This document shows positions 1 to 9,965 of a stretch of DNA of 46,100 bases, in pieces. Location of the stretch: positions 1 to 46,100 of the forward strand of contig JAYVJC010000029.1 in NCBI GenBank assembly GCA_043769645.1. The letters are read 5' to 3'. This stretch comes from JAYUDN01 sp043769645. Lineage in GTDB: Bacteria > Patescibacteriota > Gracilibacteria > BD1-5 > UBA2023. The notes beneath the pieces are model-generated. The model had not been told where the DNA came from, searched no databases, and was given only the letters and a program-made list of their open reading frames with translations. The number at the start of each line of letters is the position of its first letter. Position 1 is the first letter of the stretch. The translations under genes were made by a program, and so were the position numbers.

Positions 1-86
1 TGGTGCATCGACCGACGAAGGAGAAGAATCTGAGATCCGTGGAGAAAAATAATATGGGCAGCCGATGGGATAAGCGCTCGTGTCAT
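1..86 (-). CDS. NUDIX hydrolase-like protein, N-terminus only
   Basis: This is a partial gene running off the left edge. The visible 28 residues start MTRALIPSAAHIIFLHG and continue into ILLLRRS. That strand-turn-strand pattern with a terminal LLLRR is how many NUDIX (nucleoside diphosphate-X hydrolase) domains begin, just before the substrate loop. The catalytic Nudix box lies outside the window, so the family call rests on the N-terminal pattern only. The start is supported by a promoter whose predicted transcription start coincides with the A of the ATG, so the mRNA would be leaderless. Another small alpha/beta protein is possible. Confidence 0.5.
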   Translation of the reverse strand, partial: MTRALIPSAAHIIFLHGSQILLLRRSMH

Positions 87-120
87 ATTGCGATTATAAG
101 AAAAATCTATAGAATCGCAA
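86..120 (-). promoter_or_regulatory. Promoter giving a leaderless mRNA for the NUDIX-like gene
   Basis: On the minus strand there is a -35 TTGCGA (115-120), a 16-nt spacer and a perfect -10 TATAAT (93-98). Six bases separate the -10 from the ATG, which puts the expected start of transcription on the A of the start codon (86). Confidence 0.6.
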
Positions 121-137
121 TGAAGACTTGTAGAAAT

Positions 138-497
138 CTAGTGGAGATACTCTGGCAACTTTATAACATCGAGGACCATCGGGGTTCTATTACTCAGGAC
201 TATAATATCACCGAGTACTGTATCTACGGAAAACTCCCCTGGAAGGTATACTTCTTTTGGTATAAAGGCAAGAACTCGAACATGTATTCTCACTCTGAGC
301 TTTCCTGTATCATCCCTTCCTATTTCATGACACTCAGTTCAAACCTGAGCGAGTGGAATATATGGAAAGTCATGATCGTCCAGCCACTCTACAAATTGCT
401 CTCTCAATTCCTGCATGACTTCAACAAGTGAGTAGTTTATAATAGCCTGGGTTTTATTTGGAAGGTCTAAAATCTCAAAGGTTGCTCACTCAGACAT
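138..497 (-). CDS. Hypothetical protein, 119 aa
   Basis: This frame is open when TGA is read as Gly (two TGA codons). It starts MSEGATFEILDLPNK, has a central acidic helix (VEVMQELREQFVEWLDD) and ends in a beta-rich half (LAFIPKEVYLPGEF, then VLDVIKLPEYLH). I see no signal peptide, membrane segment or metal-binding motif, and I do not recognise a family. It lies 51 bases upstream of the NUDIX-like gene on the same strand but that gene has its own promoter. The regular helix-then-strand texture and use of TGA only where Gly is tolerated suggest it is a real protein. Confidence 0.6.
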
Positions 498-576
498 ACC
501 TAGTAAGTAAATTATCGTTACTTTACTATCTCTCCTTCGTAAGTCAAATATTTCTCATCTACGATTTCCCGATATC

Positions 577-1598
577 ATGCCTTACCCTCACGAACACCGT
601 CATGCTTGCATCCTTTTTATCGATATTTTTGTAGATATTATCGACAACTATGGAGATATCGGTTGGGTGGAGGAACTCATGCGTGCTTCCTATACCAAGA
701 TACGATATCGAATCGTGACGAGTACTCCAGAACTGGTATCCGCCTTTCTCCTTCGCAATACAGTAGACGAGAAGCTCTACCGGATCTGTCCACAAAAGGA
801 ATATATTCCCCTTGGGGCTTCACCCGTAGTAATACTCAGTTTTCATAAAAAGATAAACCCTCGGCTTTTTCCAAGCCATACACTTTTTTTACGGGTCAAC
901 TATCTTTCATTTCAGTCATTCGCTCAGGATATCCACCTTCGTCACCACATTGACAGCACTTCGACACGACCGATTATCGAACTTTCTTACTCCCCACTTT
1001 CTCATACTGGTGGTATTATAAAAGGGATAGATACTGAAATAAATCGACAAGAATGGCTTCTATCAGTAGGACTTGATTCGACACTGTCAGACAAAAAATG
1101 GCGAATGATATTTGTATACAATGCTACTTTTGCCCGTCTTGATTTTGATGAGGAAAATACGGTATACTTTATCATTGGAAGAAAAAGCACTCAACCTAGT
1201 AATCAGCTCACCAGCATCCCAGCTCACCAGCATCCCAGCTCTTCCTCCCCTGGCTCGAGAGCACTCGTATGTGGCAGCTTTTAGATCTCGCTGATGGATC
1301 TATTATACGTTGAGAAGTGAGTATAATTCGAGCATTATATTCAGGGAAAGCTTTCTTCTGGGATATGTATAAAGAAATCGGTGGAATGAATACGGATGAA
1401 TCAACTGCATTTCTCGAATGGTTCTGACAAAATGAGGAATATACCCATTTTCACAATGAACTCAACCTCGGGAATAAACGAATCTCTCTCAAGCATCTCT
1501 TCGGTATTGATAGGAATGTTCTTACAAAGCAAGAAGACTTCCCAGATTTCCTCGAAACCCTCGAAAAAACTATTGACACCTATGGCTTTTCGATATAA
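577..1598 (+). pseudogene. earP: EF-P arginine rhamnosyltransferase EarP, frame interrupted by a tandem duplication
   Basis: EarP transfers rhamnose from dTDP-L-rhamnose onto an arginine of elongation factor P, which lets EF-P rescue ribosomes stalled on polyproline. The first frame (577 to about 1203) has the N-terminal signature VDIIDNYGDIG, whose two Asp residues four apart match the catalytic Asp pair of the family, then a VNYLSFQSFAQDIH segment (family: NLEYLSAE.W....H) and a TGGI segment (family: TGGLLRE). The second frame (about 1236-1598) supplies the C-terminal signature RGEVSIIRALYSGKAFFWDMY, matching VRGEDS.VRA..AGKPF.W.IY and containing the catalytic Glu. The break is at a 2x16-bp tandem repeat (1204-1235). 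Without those 32 bases the frames join in phase into about 330 residues. It is either inactivated, phase-variable or an assembly error. Confidence 0.8.
1204..1235 (+). repeat. Two tandem copies of a 16-bp unit inside earP
   Basis: The unit CAGCTCACCAGCATCC occurs twice head to tail (1204-1219 and 1220-1235), followed by the first six bases of a third copy. Sixteen is not a multiple of three, so each gain or loss shifts the frame. Zero or three copies put the two halves of earP in phase. One or two do not. Confidence 0.95.
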
Positions 1599-1616
1599 TC
1601 CCTTAGTTTCCAGTCT

Positions 1617-1693
1617 GCCAATGTAGCTCAGCTGGTTAGAGCACAGCACTCATAACGCTGAGGTCGGTGGTTCGAGCCCACTCATTGGCACCA
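1617..1693 (+). tRNA. tRNA-Met (anticodon CAU), CCA encoded
   Basis: The 77-nt cloverleaf has a GCCAATG/CATTGGC acceptor stem, D-arm GCTC..GAGC, anticodon loop CTCATAA, T-arm with loop TTCGAGC, discriminator A and genomic CCA. The standard G1-C72 pair argues against the initiator. The CAU anticodon leaves elongator Met or lysidine-modified Ile as options, with elongator Met more likely. The last pair of the anticodon stem is an A-C mismatch. It lies 18 bases after the earP stop. Confidence 0.93.
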
Positions 1694-1705
1694 TTTGATT
1701 CAAAT

Positions 1706-1730
1706 AATCCCTCCCAAAAGAGGGATTTTT
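1706..1730 (+). terminator. Terminator after tRNA-Met
   Basis: AATCCCTC pairs with GAGGGATT around a six-base loop, followed by TTT, 12 bases after the encoded CCA. Confidence 0.7.
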
Positions 1731-1788
1731 AAGAAGCAAGATTCCAAGGGCTTGAACCGTAGCGACACCCACGAGGGACGAGTGGGGT

Positions 1789-1813
1789 AAAAAGCCAACG
1801 ATTTGGCTTTTTT
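1789..1813. terminator. Hairpin terminator between the two tRNA-end repeats
   Basis: AAAAAGCCAA and TTGGCTTTTT form a hairpin with a four-base loop and a T-run, usable in both directions. Confidence 0.55.
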
Positions 1814-1869
1814 GTCGCAAGGAGGACTCGAAGGGGCGAGCCCACTCATTGGCACCATTTGAAAAAAAT

Positions 1870-1897
1870 AATCCTATTATTCACGTAATAGGATTTT
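1870..1897. terminator. Hairpin terminator after the second tRNA-end repeat
   Basis: AATCCTATTA pairs with TAATAGGATT around TTCACG, with flanking A- and T-runs. It could end minus-strand transcription of the VirB4-like gene. The rest of 1898-2010 shows no gene. Confidence 0.6.
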
Positions 1898-2010
1898 AAT
1901 TTATAGTAGCGGGCGAGAGTTGGAGGGTTTTTCGATCCATTCTTTTCGATATTGTCATTTCCATGAGAATGGGAACCCATATATTTCAATGAAGAAAATG
2001 GGTTTAATTC

Positions 2011-3942
2011 CTATTTCGGCTTAGTGGTAATAATCTTTTCCTCAAAATATGAGGAAAGAATCTGGATACCGACATGTTCTCCTCAGGCAAAGAAGAGACC
2101 TGTACCAACGGAGGCATTGAGGAGGATATACTTCTCTTGTTCGGTGAGTTTGAAGGTATCCTGGAGGACATCGATCGAAGCAGGCGACTGCTTGAGAAGG
2201 AGCTGGATCGAAGAGTTCGTGACGATCGCTTTTCCATACTGATTGGTCATGAAGTCTTCCACATCTTGGGTGATCGTCGTAATCCCAAGCCCATACTTTC
2301 GAGCGCGCTTCACGAGCCCGAAAAGGAACTTCGCACTATCTTCGTACTGCATCACATTCCACGCCTCATCGACCACGAGCATTCGTTTCTTTTGACTCGA
2401 GCGTACGGTGTTCCATACGAAATTCAGGAGGATATACATTGCGATGGGTCGGAGGATATCATCAAGATCGCGTACCGAAAAGACGACGAGTCCTTCCTTG
2501 AGATCGACATTGGTCGGACGAGAGAAGACTCCAGCAAATACTCCGAAGACATACTTTTCGAGTCGATCGACGAGTCCCTTTGCACCATCCATGGTTTGTA
2601 ATACTGAATAAAGATCCTTCATGAGAGGGACTTCCTTCCCTTCGATACTATCATCTGACATCGTGATTCCCTTGAGAGAGTAAGTGGTAATTATTGCTTT
2701 TTCTAGAATTGCTTCTTCTCCAGGAGTAATCACACCGAGCATCAGGTGCATCATCCCGAGCATATTGACCACAGCCCCTCTGAGGAGATCTCCTGGCTGC
2801 GCATCGGTATCTTTGAGGGATCTTGGGAGATCAAAGGGATTGATATGCTCATCTGAGTTGAGATTGATATTGAGGTACGTCCCTCAGACGGTCTCAACCA
2901 GTGGCTTGTACTCATTTTCTGGATCGAGGACGATGACATCGGTCCCAAGCATCAGTGAACGAAGGATTTCGAGCTTGATCGCAAATGATTTTCCTCATCC
3001 TGACTTCGCGAAGACACACATGTTGGCGTTTTCTGTTCGAAACCGATCGAAGATAATTAGTGAGTTGTTGTGGGTATTGACTCCATAGAAAATTCCATCA
3101 TCCTGTGAGAGTGAGCTCGAACTAAAAGGAAACGTCGTGGAAAGTCCTTTCGTAGAAATATTACGAAAGACATTAACCTCATCACGAGCAAATGGTGCGG
3201 TTGCGATAAATCCTTGTTCCGCTCGTAGAAATGCTTGCTTCGTGAGGATATTGCGTCCTGCGAGCATAACATCCAGGGTATTGGTAAGTTTCCTGAGATC
3301 TTCTTCACTCTCGGCATAGGTCGTGATGTAGAGTCCGAAGTGAAAATACTTCTCCTGTCCGCGAGTCAGTGACACCTGGAGTTCTTCGACATCTTGTATT
3401 TGTGCATCAAGATGAGGGTCTGATATCAGTCATTTATCTCGGTTGATCGCATACTGAGATCGGAGCTGAGTGAGACGTTTTCGAAGATACTTCATCACAT
3501 GGGCACTTTCGACCGGGTAGACAAACATAGATACATCGAACTTCACATCCCAGTTGATGAGAGGAGAAAGCCAGTTTCCCTCGAGGAGATCCGGGTAGGC
3601 ATAGGTATAGATCGTCCGCACATAGGTATCACCAATCTGGAGTTTCGTGGCGTCGATACGCATCATAGCGGGTGCTATCATATCTTTGACGTACGCCAGT
3701 GCATCTTTATAGTCCTTTTCTGACTGTCGAATCTGATCAGCTTCCTCCTTGGTAATTTTCCGATTAGGGTCTTCTATAGAAACCATCGTTGCATCGACTC
3801 CAATCGCTGGCGAAACTGTCGAAGTCGTGACAAGTTGAGCCCTATTTTTCTTTTCTAAAAGGGGTGCCTCATACCCTTCTGGGTCTCAGGTATAGTTCTT
3901 TGAAATAAGATCTGGGAGAGATGTAGGTGAATTTTGTTCCAT
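2011..3942 (-). CDS. VirB4/TraC-like type IV secretion ATPase
   Basis: This 643-aa cytoplasmic or membrane-associated ATPase is of the kind that powers type IV secretion or pilus machines. The N-terminal third (with LRKRLTQLRSQYAINRDK and SLTRGQEKYFHFGLYI) is the typical non-ATPase VirB4 domain. It is followed by a Walker A with TGA-coded Gly (AKSGGGKSF, about residues 313-321), a DPENEY segment, NPFDLP, a Walker B (RMLVVDEAW) and a C-terminal ITQDVEDF/TNSSIQLLLKQ block. No transmembrane segment is seen. The start ATG has a promoter 5 nt upstream of it. It is downstream of the RsbU-like phosphatase and VirD4-like genes on the same strand. No VirB6, VirB8 or pilin homologue is adjacent. Confidence 0.85.
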
Positions 3943-3946
3943 AAAA

Positions 3947-3981
3947 GGCAGTCAATATAGTGCGTTTTTCTATTTTTCCAA
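3947..3981 (-). promoter_or_regulatory. Promoter of the VirB4-like gene
   Basis: On the minus strand there is a -35 TTGGAA (3976-3981), a 16-nt spacer and a -10 TATATT (3954-3959). It lies in the 3' end of the phosphatase gene and gives a predicted 5' leader of only about 5 nt. Confidence 0.5.
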
Positions 3982-5184
3982 ATGAGAAACTGCTTGCGTT
4001 TTTCACCAATTCCATTCTGTAATATGAGAGCTGTCAATTCGCATCGGTTCATCTGTACTGATTCGTCACTCACCTTCCGTATAGCGCATCACCATAAGCG
4101 TGATATCATCATACTGGGTATGCTTGTACCCCATAAAGGCTGATATATCAATAGTAATTTGTTGAAATATAGTCTCTATCGATTTTACTTCTGACTTCAT
4201 AATCGACTCGATAATACGCTCGACTCCAAAGAGCATACCATCTTGCTTCGACTGGTATCGAGCTTCACTGATACCATCAGTATAGAGGACGATGATATCC
4301 CCGAGAGCAAAGCTAATCTGTTGTTCTTTGAGTATTCTCGAGCAGTCTTTGATCATACCGATAGCAACACCGCCACTTTTGATGGGATAGACTTTATTTT
4401 CCGCCTTCTTATATACTAGGACGTACTCGTGTCACGCTCCGGTGAAGTACATTTTTTTCTCATTCGTATTCCACCTGAGCAACACACAGGACATCAGCAT
4501 ATTTTGTTTCGCTCGGGGTTTGACGATCTTATTCGTCAAGGAAAGAACCTTGGCGCTATTTTCCTCAGAGTTTACTCCGGCTGAGATGAGAGCATTTACC
4601 ATCATCATGATAAATCCACTTGCTACTCCGTGCCCCGTAGCATCTGCTACGTACATGTAATGATTCCCATTGATTCCCTGGATGATATCACAGCTATCTC
4701 CTCCCACCTCCGTCGCACTCTTGATGGCGTAGGCAATCTCTAGGTAGGGAACCACCGTCGCATCATGCTCGAGTGTCGACTTCTGGACTTCACTCGCGAG
4801 ATCGACTTCGGTCTTAAGCTGACGACCAGAACGGAGTTCTTCCTTAAATATTTTTAGTATTTGTAAGCTCCTGATAAAAAAGTTTGTTACGTAGTTCATC
4901 CCTTCACTCCATGCCGTAGGTTTGAGATTCGACGGCTCTTCCCGTACTCCAGTTACAAAAGCCGCAATTTCACGAGAAAGGTTTTGAATCGGATTAATAT
5001 AGGCCTGCATGATAACAAAGTAGACTACAGGAAACTGAAGCCAAAAGAAGACATAGATAATCTGGATATATGATATAAAGAGTTCATGGAAAAATGGAAG
5101 CTCGATAACTCCAGAAAGGTCGAGAAAAATAGCCGTATTGAGTGTAATGATCGCAGAAACAAGAAAATGAAGGATAACATGCAT
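3970..5184 (-). CDS. Membrane-bound RsbU/SpoIIE-type PP2C serine phosphatase
   Basis: This is a 404-aa protein. Residues 1-65 hold two hydrophobic segments, followed by a HAMP-like linker and a coiled region (residues about 66-140). Then comes a PPM/SpoIIE phosphatase domain with all the acidic metal-binding motifs: VGGDSCD, DATGHGVASG, VLYTDGISEA and YDDITLMV. Such enzymes dephosphorylate anti-anti-sigma (STAS) proteins in partner-switching cascades, and the fusion to a membrane anchor suggests an envelope signal as input. No STAS or anti-sigma kinase gene is visible here. It sits between the VirD4-like gene (6 bases upstream) and the VirB4-like gene (27 bases downstream), so its natural target may be the secretion machine or its regulators. 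That last point is inference. Confidence 0.85.
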
Positions 5185-5190
5185 ACTGTA

Positions 5191-8160
5191 TTAAGTTATG
5201 GGGCTATTGGTATCAGGAGGAGTTTTTTCTTCTCGAATAATTCCCATACGAGCTTCGATTTCCATATCGACATACTCTTTTTTCCTTCCATACATCTTTC
5301 GAGAGTACTCTTTTATGATTTTCGAAACTTCTTGATTTTTATAGGTATTATCCCAGATAGTCTTCATATCGAAGGGTCGTGTCGTGGCATTATCGATATT
5401 GAGTTTACAGTAAGTAGTAAAATTTGCAATACCGATGATATCTTGCTGAGAGAGGAGTGGGGCATACTCTTTTTCGAGATATTCGGCATCTTCTGCTCCT
5501 ACTTTGAAGGACATAATCGTTCCAGCATTTCCGAAGACCGCATCCTTGATCGAAGGCTTTCCTCCTTTTCCTTGTTTGTCCCCGGATCCACCAATCTGGG
5601 CAATATACTGATGAGCCATGATGAGGGCGAGGTGATATTTACGAGCTTCTGAGAGGATTTCCCCGAAGGTATCGGTCGCAAAGTTCTGGAATTCATCCAC
5701 ATAGAGGAAAAAGTCTTTTCGAGTATCTTCGGGCATATCCGCTCGACTCATTGCTGCCATATTGATCTTCGAAACCATGATGAGTCCGAGAAGCTGAGCA
5801 TTGAGATCTCCGATCATCCCCTTCGAGAGATTCACCATCAGAACTTTTTGGTTATCCATGACTTGTCGTAGGTTGAATGCGCTTTTCGTTTGTCCGATGA
5901 TATTACGCATCGTCGTATTCGTAATAAATGGCCCAAATTTTGCAGAGAAGAAGGGAATCATTTCCTGTTTTTCCCGATCTCCCGTTTGGGCATACTCATG
6001 CTCCCAGAAGGCTTTTACCATGACATTACTCACTTTCGATACCTTATACTTCATAAAAGCTTCGTCGACAAAGAGTCTCGGCACATCTATGAGCGTACCT
6101 CCCTCGTCGATATCGTCCATCAGGGTCAGACATCCATTTCGAAAATAGTGTTGTATTCGTGGACCAAATATCTCATCTCCATACATTTTGATAAATATGG
6201 ATGTTGCATCCAGAGCTGCTCGGTCTTTTTCGATTGAGCGTGCATTAGCATCAGTCGAAATGAGGTCGAGCATGTTGAGTCCCATAGGACGTTCATAGTC
6301 AGCCGGATCAAAAATAATCATATCCTTTGCCCGTTCTTTTGGAGTAAAGGCGATAATATCTTCGACGAGATCTCCATGGGGATCAATCACACAGAGTCCG
6401 TCGCCGTTCCAGAGATCCTGACGTGCAAGGTATCAGATGAGTACTGACTTTCCTCATCCTGATTTTCCGATGATATAGTGATGTCTTCCGCGATCTTTTT
6501 TACTGAAATAAATAGGGGTTTTAGTATTCCTATACTCGTTCCACCCCATCAAAACTCCATCTTTAAAGAGCGGAAATCCGGCAAGCTTGCGTTGTTGGAT
6601 TTCTTGCACGGGTTCTTTCCCTTCATCGACTGGTTTTCCCTTCATATCTCATTCGGTTTGAAGGAGCACTACAGTGCCATCAAGCAGAAGGAGATTTTTA
6701 TTCGTATCTCGGAGGAGATTTTTATTCGTATCGACCTGAAGCTTCGATCCATCTTTAGTATAGATATTCCCTAGCCCATCTCGCTTATAGTCAGAGAGGA
6801 GGAGCGGATCCTTTGGAAATTTCAGATTCGCAGGAGGAGAAATCATCTTATAGTCAAGCCATTTGATAATCGGAGATTTGTTGTAGTTGATATCGGGAAA
6901 GTGAAACATCGTCGTCAGTTCATCACAGGAAAATACGCTTACGGATTGGAGGATACCGACAAGGCGGAATCTATATGCAAAATACCTGAGGGGCGTAAAG
7001 ATTACAGAAAAAAGATCTTCCCACATCTGTGGGTTATCGAGTCGGTTATTGTATTCATCAGTAAATATAGATGTCGCCGCGATCAGATTATGGAGACCAT
7101 TCGTCGCATTGAGCTTCGTATCCGAGGAGACAAGGAGACGTATCGAAGCCTTAAATGCTGGTTGTCCAGCACTCTCCCCTACCATCTTCTGAGCTTCTGT
7201 TTCTGCTTGGTTAAATATTTTATACGAATCTCCAGTGGAAGCTCCAGGTGCATTCGATCCAGAACTATTGTCTTCGTTGGCGATAAAACGAGACAAAAGC
7301 CAAGAAATAGGGGCCACTATTGTTTTATAAATAGTCATCATAAGTCCTCCCTTTATTCATTTTTTGTAAGCTCACTTCGCAATCAGTCAGGCTGCCTTCT
7401 TCGCCTTTCGATTCCAGCTGTGGCCAAGTGGTTTGAGGACAAACTGTATAGAAGCAACATCTGTCTTTTTGAGGGATCCGAAGTTATTCGTAAACGAGGA
7501 AAGTGGATCATCCTCGAAGTATTTGTACGTTTTTATCGGGTAAACATCGTCGTTCGCCTTTCCGACAGATGCAGCCTTGAGGGTATATCCAAGGGGTTTG
7601 ATATCTGGCATATCTTTCGCGGAAACTACTCGAACTTCCGCATCTGGATAGTTCGAAGTTATCTGTTGTAAGATAAGATTTGCGTGTTGTTTATAGGAAA
7701 CACAGTAGAAATGAACCGCCCCATCGGAGTAGACGAACTCCATAGATATTTTTGCGTGGCGAAATATGATATTTCAGAGTGTGATCAGGAAACTCGTTTC
7801 TGCCATCTTATGAACACTCTTGAATACTACCGACATCACTCCCGCTTTTTCTTTGAAATCCTTTTTCGTTTCTTTCTCCTTGTCCAGTTTCGAATCTGCT
7901 CGTGGTAGCGTCACTTTCATATACACGAGTTGTTTCGACATTATTACTTCATACATCAACCGCACAATGCGCAGTACTACAAAAAAGAATATTATAAAAA
8001 GGATAGAATCAACAAAAAAAGTTAAAACATCTATAAATGAATCAAAAAATCCTGGAGAAGGAGTGTTTTTTTCTGAAACCGTAGCGATTCTCGTACTGAT
8101 TGCAAAAATCTCTAGTGGGCTCAGAAAGAGAATGAAAAAAGCGTATCGGAGGAAGGACAT
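5191..8160 (-). CDS. VirD4/TraD-like coupling ATPase with N-terminal membrane domain
   Basis: This is a single 989-aa frame when TGA is Gly. Residues 1-22 form a signal-like hydrophobic segment and about 48-75 a second membrane helix. Then comes a domain typical of the large patescibacterial T4SS-like ATPases (KVTLPRADSK, NYPDAEVRVV, DPLSSFTNNF), then Walker A GKSGGGKS (about 565-572), VIDPHGDLVEDI, Walker B LYVDEFQNF (about 820) and a TraM-recognition/TraG-like C-terminus (SEARKYHLALIMAHQY). Coupling proteins feed DNA or protein substrates to a type IV channel. The chosen ATG lies just after an extended -10 element. A start 75 bases upstream is possible. It is first in the minus-strand VirD4-RsbU-VirB4 cluster. 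Confidence 0.8.
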
Positions 8161-8308
8161 AAGAAGAATTCTTTGAGCTATAGTATCACAACATTCTCCA
8201 TTTTTACAATTTATGCATGCATTTTTTCTCGACAATTAATGAAATACTGGTAGGAAAAGACAATATAGTTTTCCAAGATAAAATAAGTCTTGTTTTTTTC
8301 GGAAGTTC

Positions 8309-8314
8309 TATACT
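8309..8314 (+). promoter_or_regulatory. -10 element of comM
   Basis: TATACT lies 20 bases before the comM ATG, so the leader would be about 14 nt. Poor -35 match. The intergenic 8161-8334 otherwise holds the oppositely oriented promoter of the VirD4-like gene. Confidence 0.4.
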
Positions 8315-8334
8315 ATGGAGATATCAACTCTACT

Positions 8335-9855
8335 ATGCAAAAACTCTTTTCAGTCGGTCTCTCAGGACTCACTGGCACGATCATAGAAGTCGAGGTGGAT
8401 GTAAGCCCAGGTATTGGGCAGTTCAACATTGTAGGACTTGCCGATACCTCGGTTCAGGAAAGTAAAGAACGAGTTCGAAGTGCTATCAAACACTCGGACT
8501 ATACATTTCCGAATGGATCTCGTATCACCGTGAATCTCGCGCCTGCTGATACCAAGAAGAAATGACCTATTTATGACCTCCCCATCGCACTTGGAATCCT
8601 AGGTAAGGAAATACTCTTCGACGAAACACTATTGCGAGTGTCAGTTGTCCTCTGAGAGCTCGCCCTCGATGGACACATTCGTCCAGTCGCAGGAGCCCTC
8701 CCTTCGACCATCCTCGCTCGTGAACTGGGATTTGAGAGGATATTCCTTCCGAAAGAAAATGAAGAAGAAGCTTCGGTCATTCCAGATATTGAAGTCGTCG
8801 GTGTACGTTCTCTCAATGAAATGATTGCCTACCTTTCAGGAAGTGAAGTATGTAAACCATCTCCCAAAAAAGACATTTTGACACTATCGACATCTGTCGA
8901 AGGTCGTGTCGATTTTGCATCTATCATAGGACAGGAATCCTCCAAACGGGCACTCCTCATTGCGGCAGCATGAGGACATAATATCCTCCTTCAGTGACCT
9001 CCTGGTTCTGGGAAAAGTATGCTCGCAAAAGCCTTTGCTGGAATCACTCCTGATATGTCGATCGAGGAAGTAATCGAAGTATCAAAGATCTACTCCGTAG
9101 CCGGGTTACTTTCGAAGCATCTTCCTCTCATAACAGAACGTCCATTCCGAACAATCCATCATACCGCGAGCAATATCAGTGTAATAGGTTGAGGTCGGGA
9201 CTCAAGACCGGGTGAGATTTCTCTCGCCCATAAGGGAGTACTCTTTATGGATGAATTTCTTGAATTCGATAAATCGCTGATCGAAACACTTCGACAACCG
9301 ATAGAAGATGGCGAAATCACCATAAATCGGGTCAATGCAAGTTGTCGATATCCATCAAAATTTACCCTTATCGGTGCTCTCAATCCCTGCCCATGTGGCT
9401 ACCTCGGAGATAAAGAAAAACCCTGTGTTTGTAGTCCATGAACTATAGAGCGGTACCGCTCTCGTCTTTCTGGACCGATACTTGACCGTATCGATATTTT
9501 TATCAATGTTCCCCGTATCAAGATCTGAGACTTCAAAAAGCATACTACTTCGACCGAGTATACAAGTGCATCTATGAAATGTCTTGTAGAAAAAGCTCGG
9601 GTAATCCAGATGAACCGTTTTTTAGGAACCAAAAAAACGTACAATGCTGAGATGTCGAATAAAGAAGTCGACCTCTATTGTAAGCTCGATGAAGCAACCG
9701 ATGCAACGCTCAAAAAAGCTGTCGATATGATGAAACTCTCGACTCGAGTCTACTTTCGTATTCTCAGGCTCGCTCGAACCATCGCCGACATCGAATCTTC
9801 GCCATGTGTCGAACTTCGACATATTACCGAAGCTCTCTCGTATAGAGGTATATAG
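8335..9855 (+). CDS. comM: ComM/YifB, Mg-chelatase-like AAA+ branch-migration helicase
   Basis: The 506-aa protein is full length for the family. The N-terminal domain has VDVSPGIGQFNIVGLAD, ESKERVRSAIKHS and TVNLAPAD, with YDLPIALGIL after it. The AAA+ domain has GHNILLQGPPGSGKSMLAKA (about residues 213-232, with two TGA-coded glycines) and a Walker B VLFMDEF. The cysteine-bearing loop NPCPCGY...KPCVCSPG and the C-terminal SRVYFRILRLARTIAD complete the pattern. ComM is a hexameric helicase that extends branch migration when imported single-stranded DNA recombines during natural transformation. That fits with comEC and a comF-like gene elsewhere in the window. The replacement of invariant glycines by TGA here is the clearest proof of code 25. 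Confidence 0.96.
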
Positions 9856-9965
9856 TTGCTTCAGACGACATTCGACTTCCTTATTCAACTCTAGATAGCA
9901 AGGCTTATAATCCTGAGTCAACAATATTCTACAATTATACTCAACAATTATCCATATTTCCCAGC

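Larger units (their letters stand above)
1673..1862 (+). repeat. Direct repeat of the tRNA-Met 3' end, two copies 164 bp apart
   Basis: The 26 bases CGAGCCCACTCATTGGCACC plus ATTTGA are present at 1673-1698 (T-loop through CCA and six bases beyond) and again, identical, at 1837-1862. Similarity continues weakly into AAATAATCC after both. The second copy is not preceded by the rest of a tRNA. This looks like an attachment-site or recombination scar at a tRNA gene. Confidence 0.85.

Noticed and set aside
3855..4073. 72-residue minus-strand frame across the end of the phosphatase gene
   Set aside because: It overlaps the phosphatase C-terminus and the VirB4 N-terminus in a third frame; composition does not resemble a protein.
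2083..8235. Many short minus-strand frames that look like broken T4SS genes
   Set aside because: All breaks are TGA codons in phase. With TGA as Gly they fuse into three intact genes.
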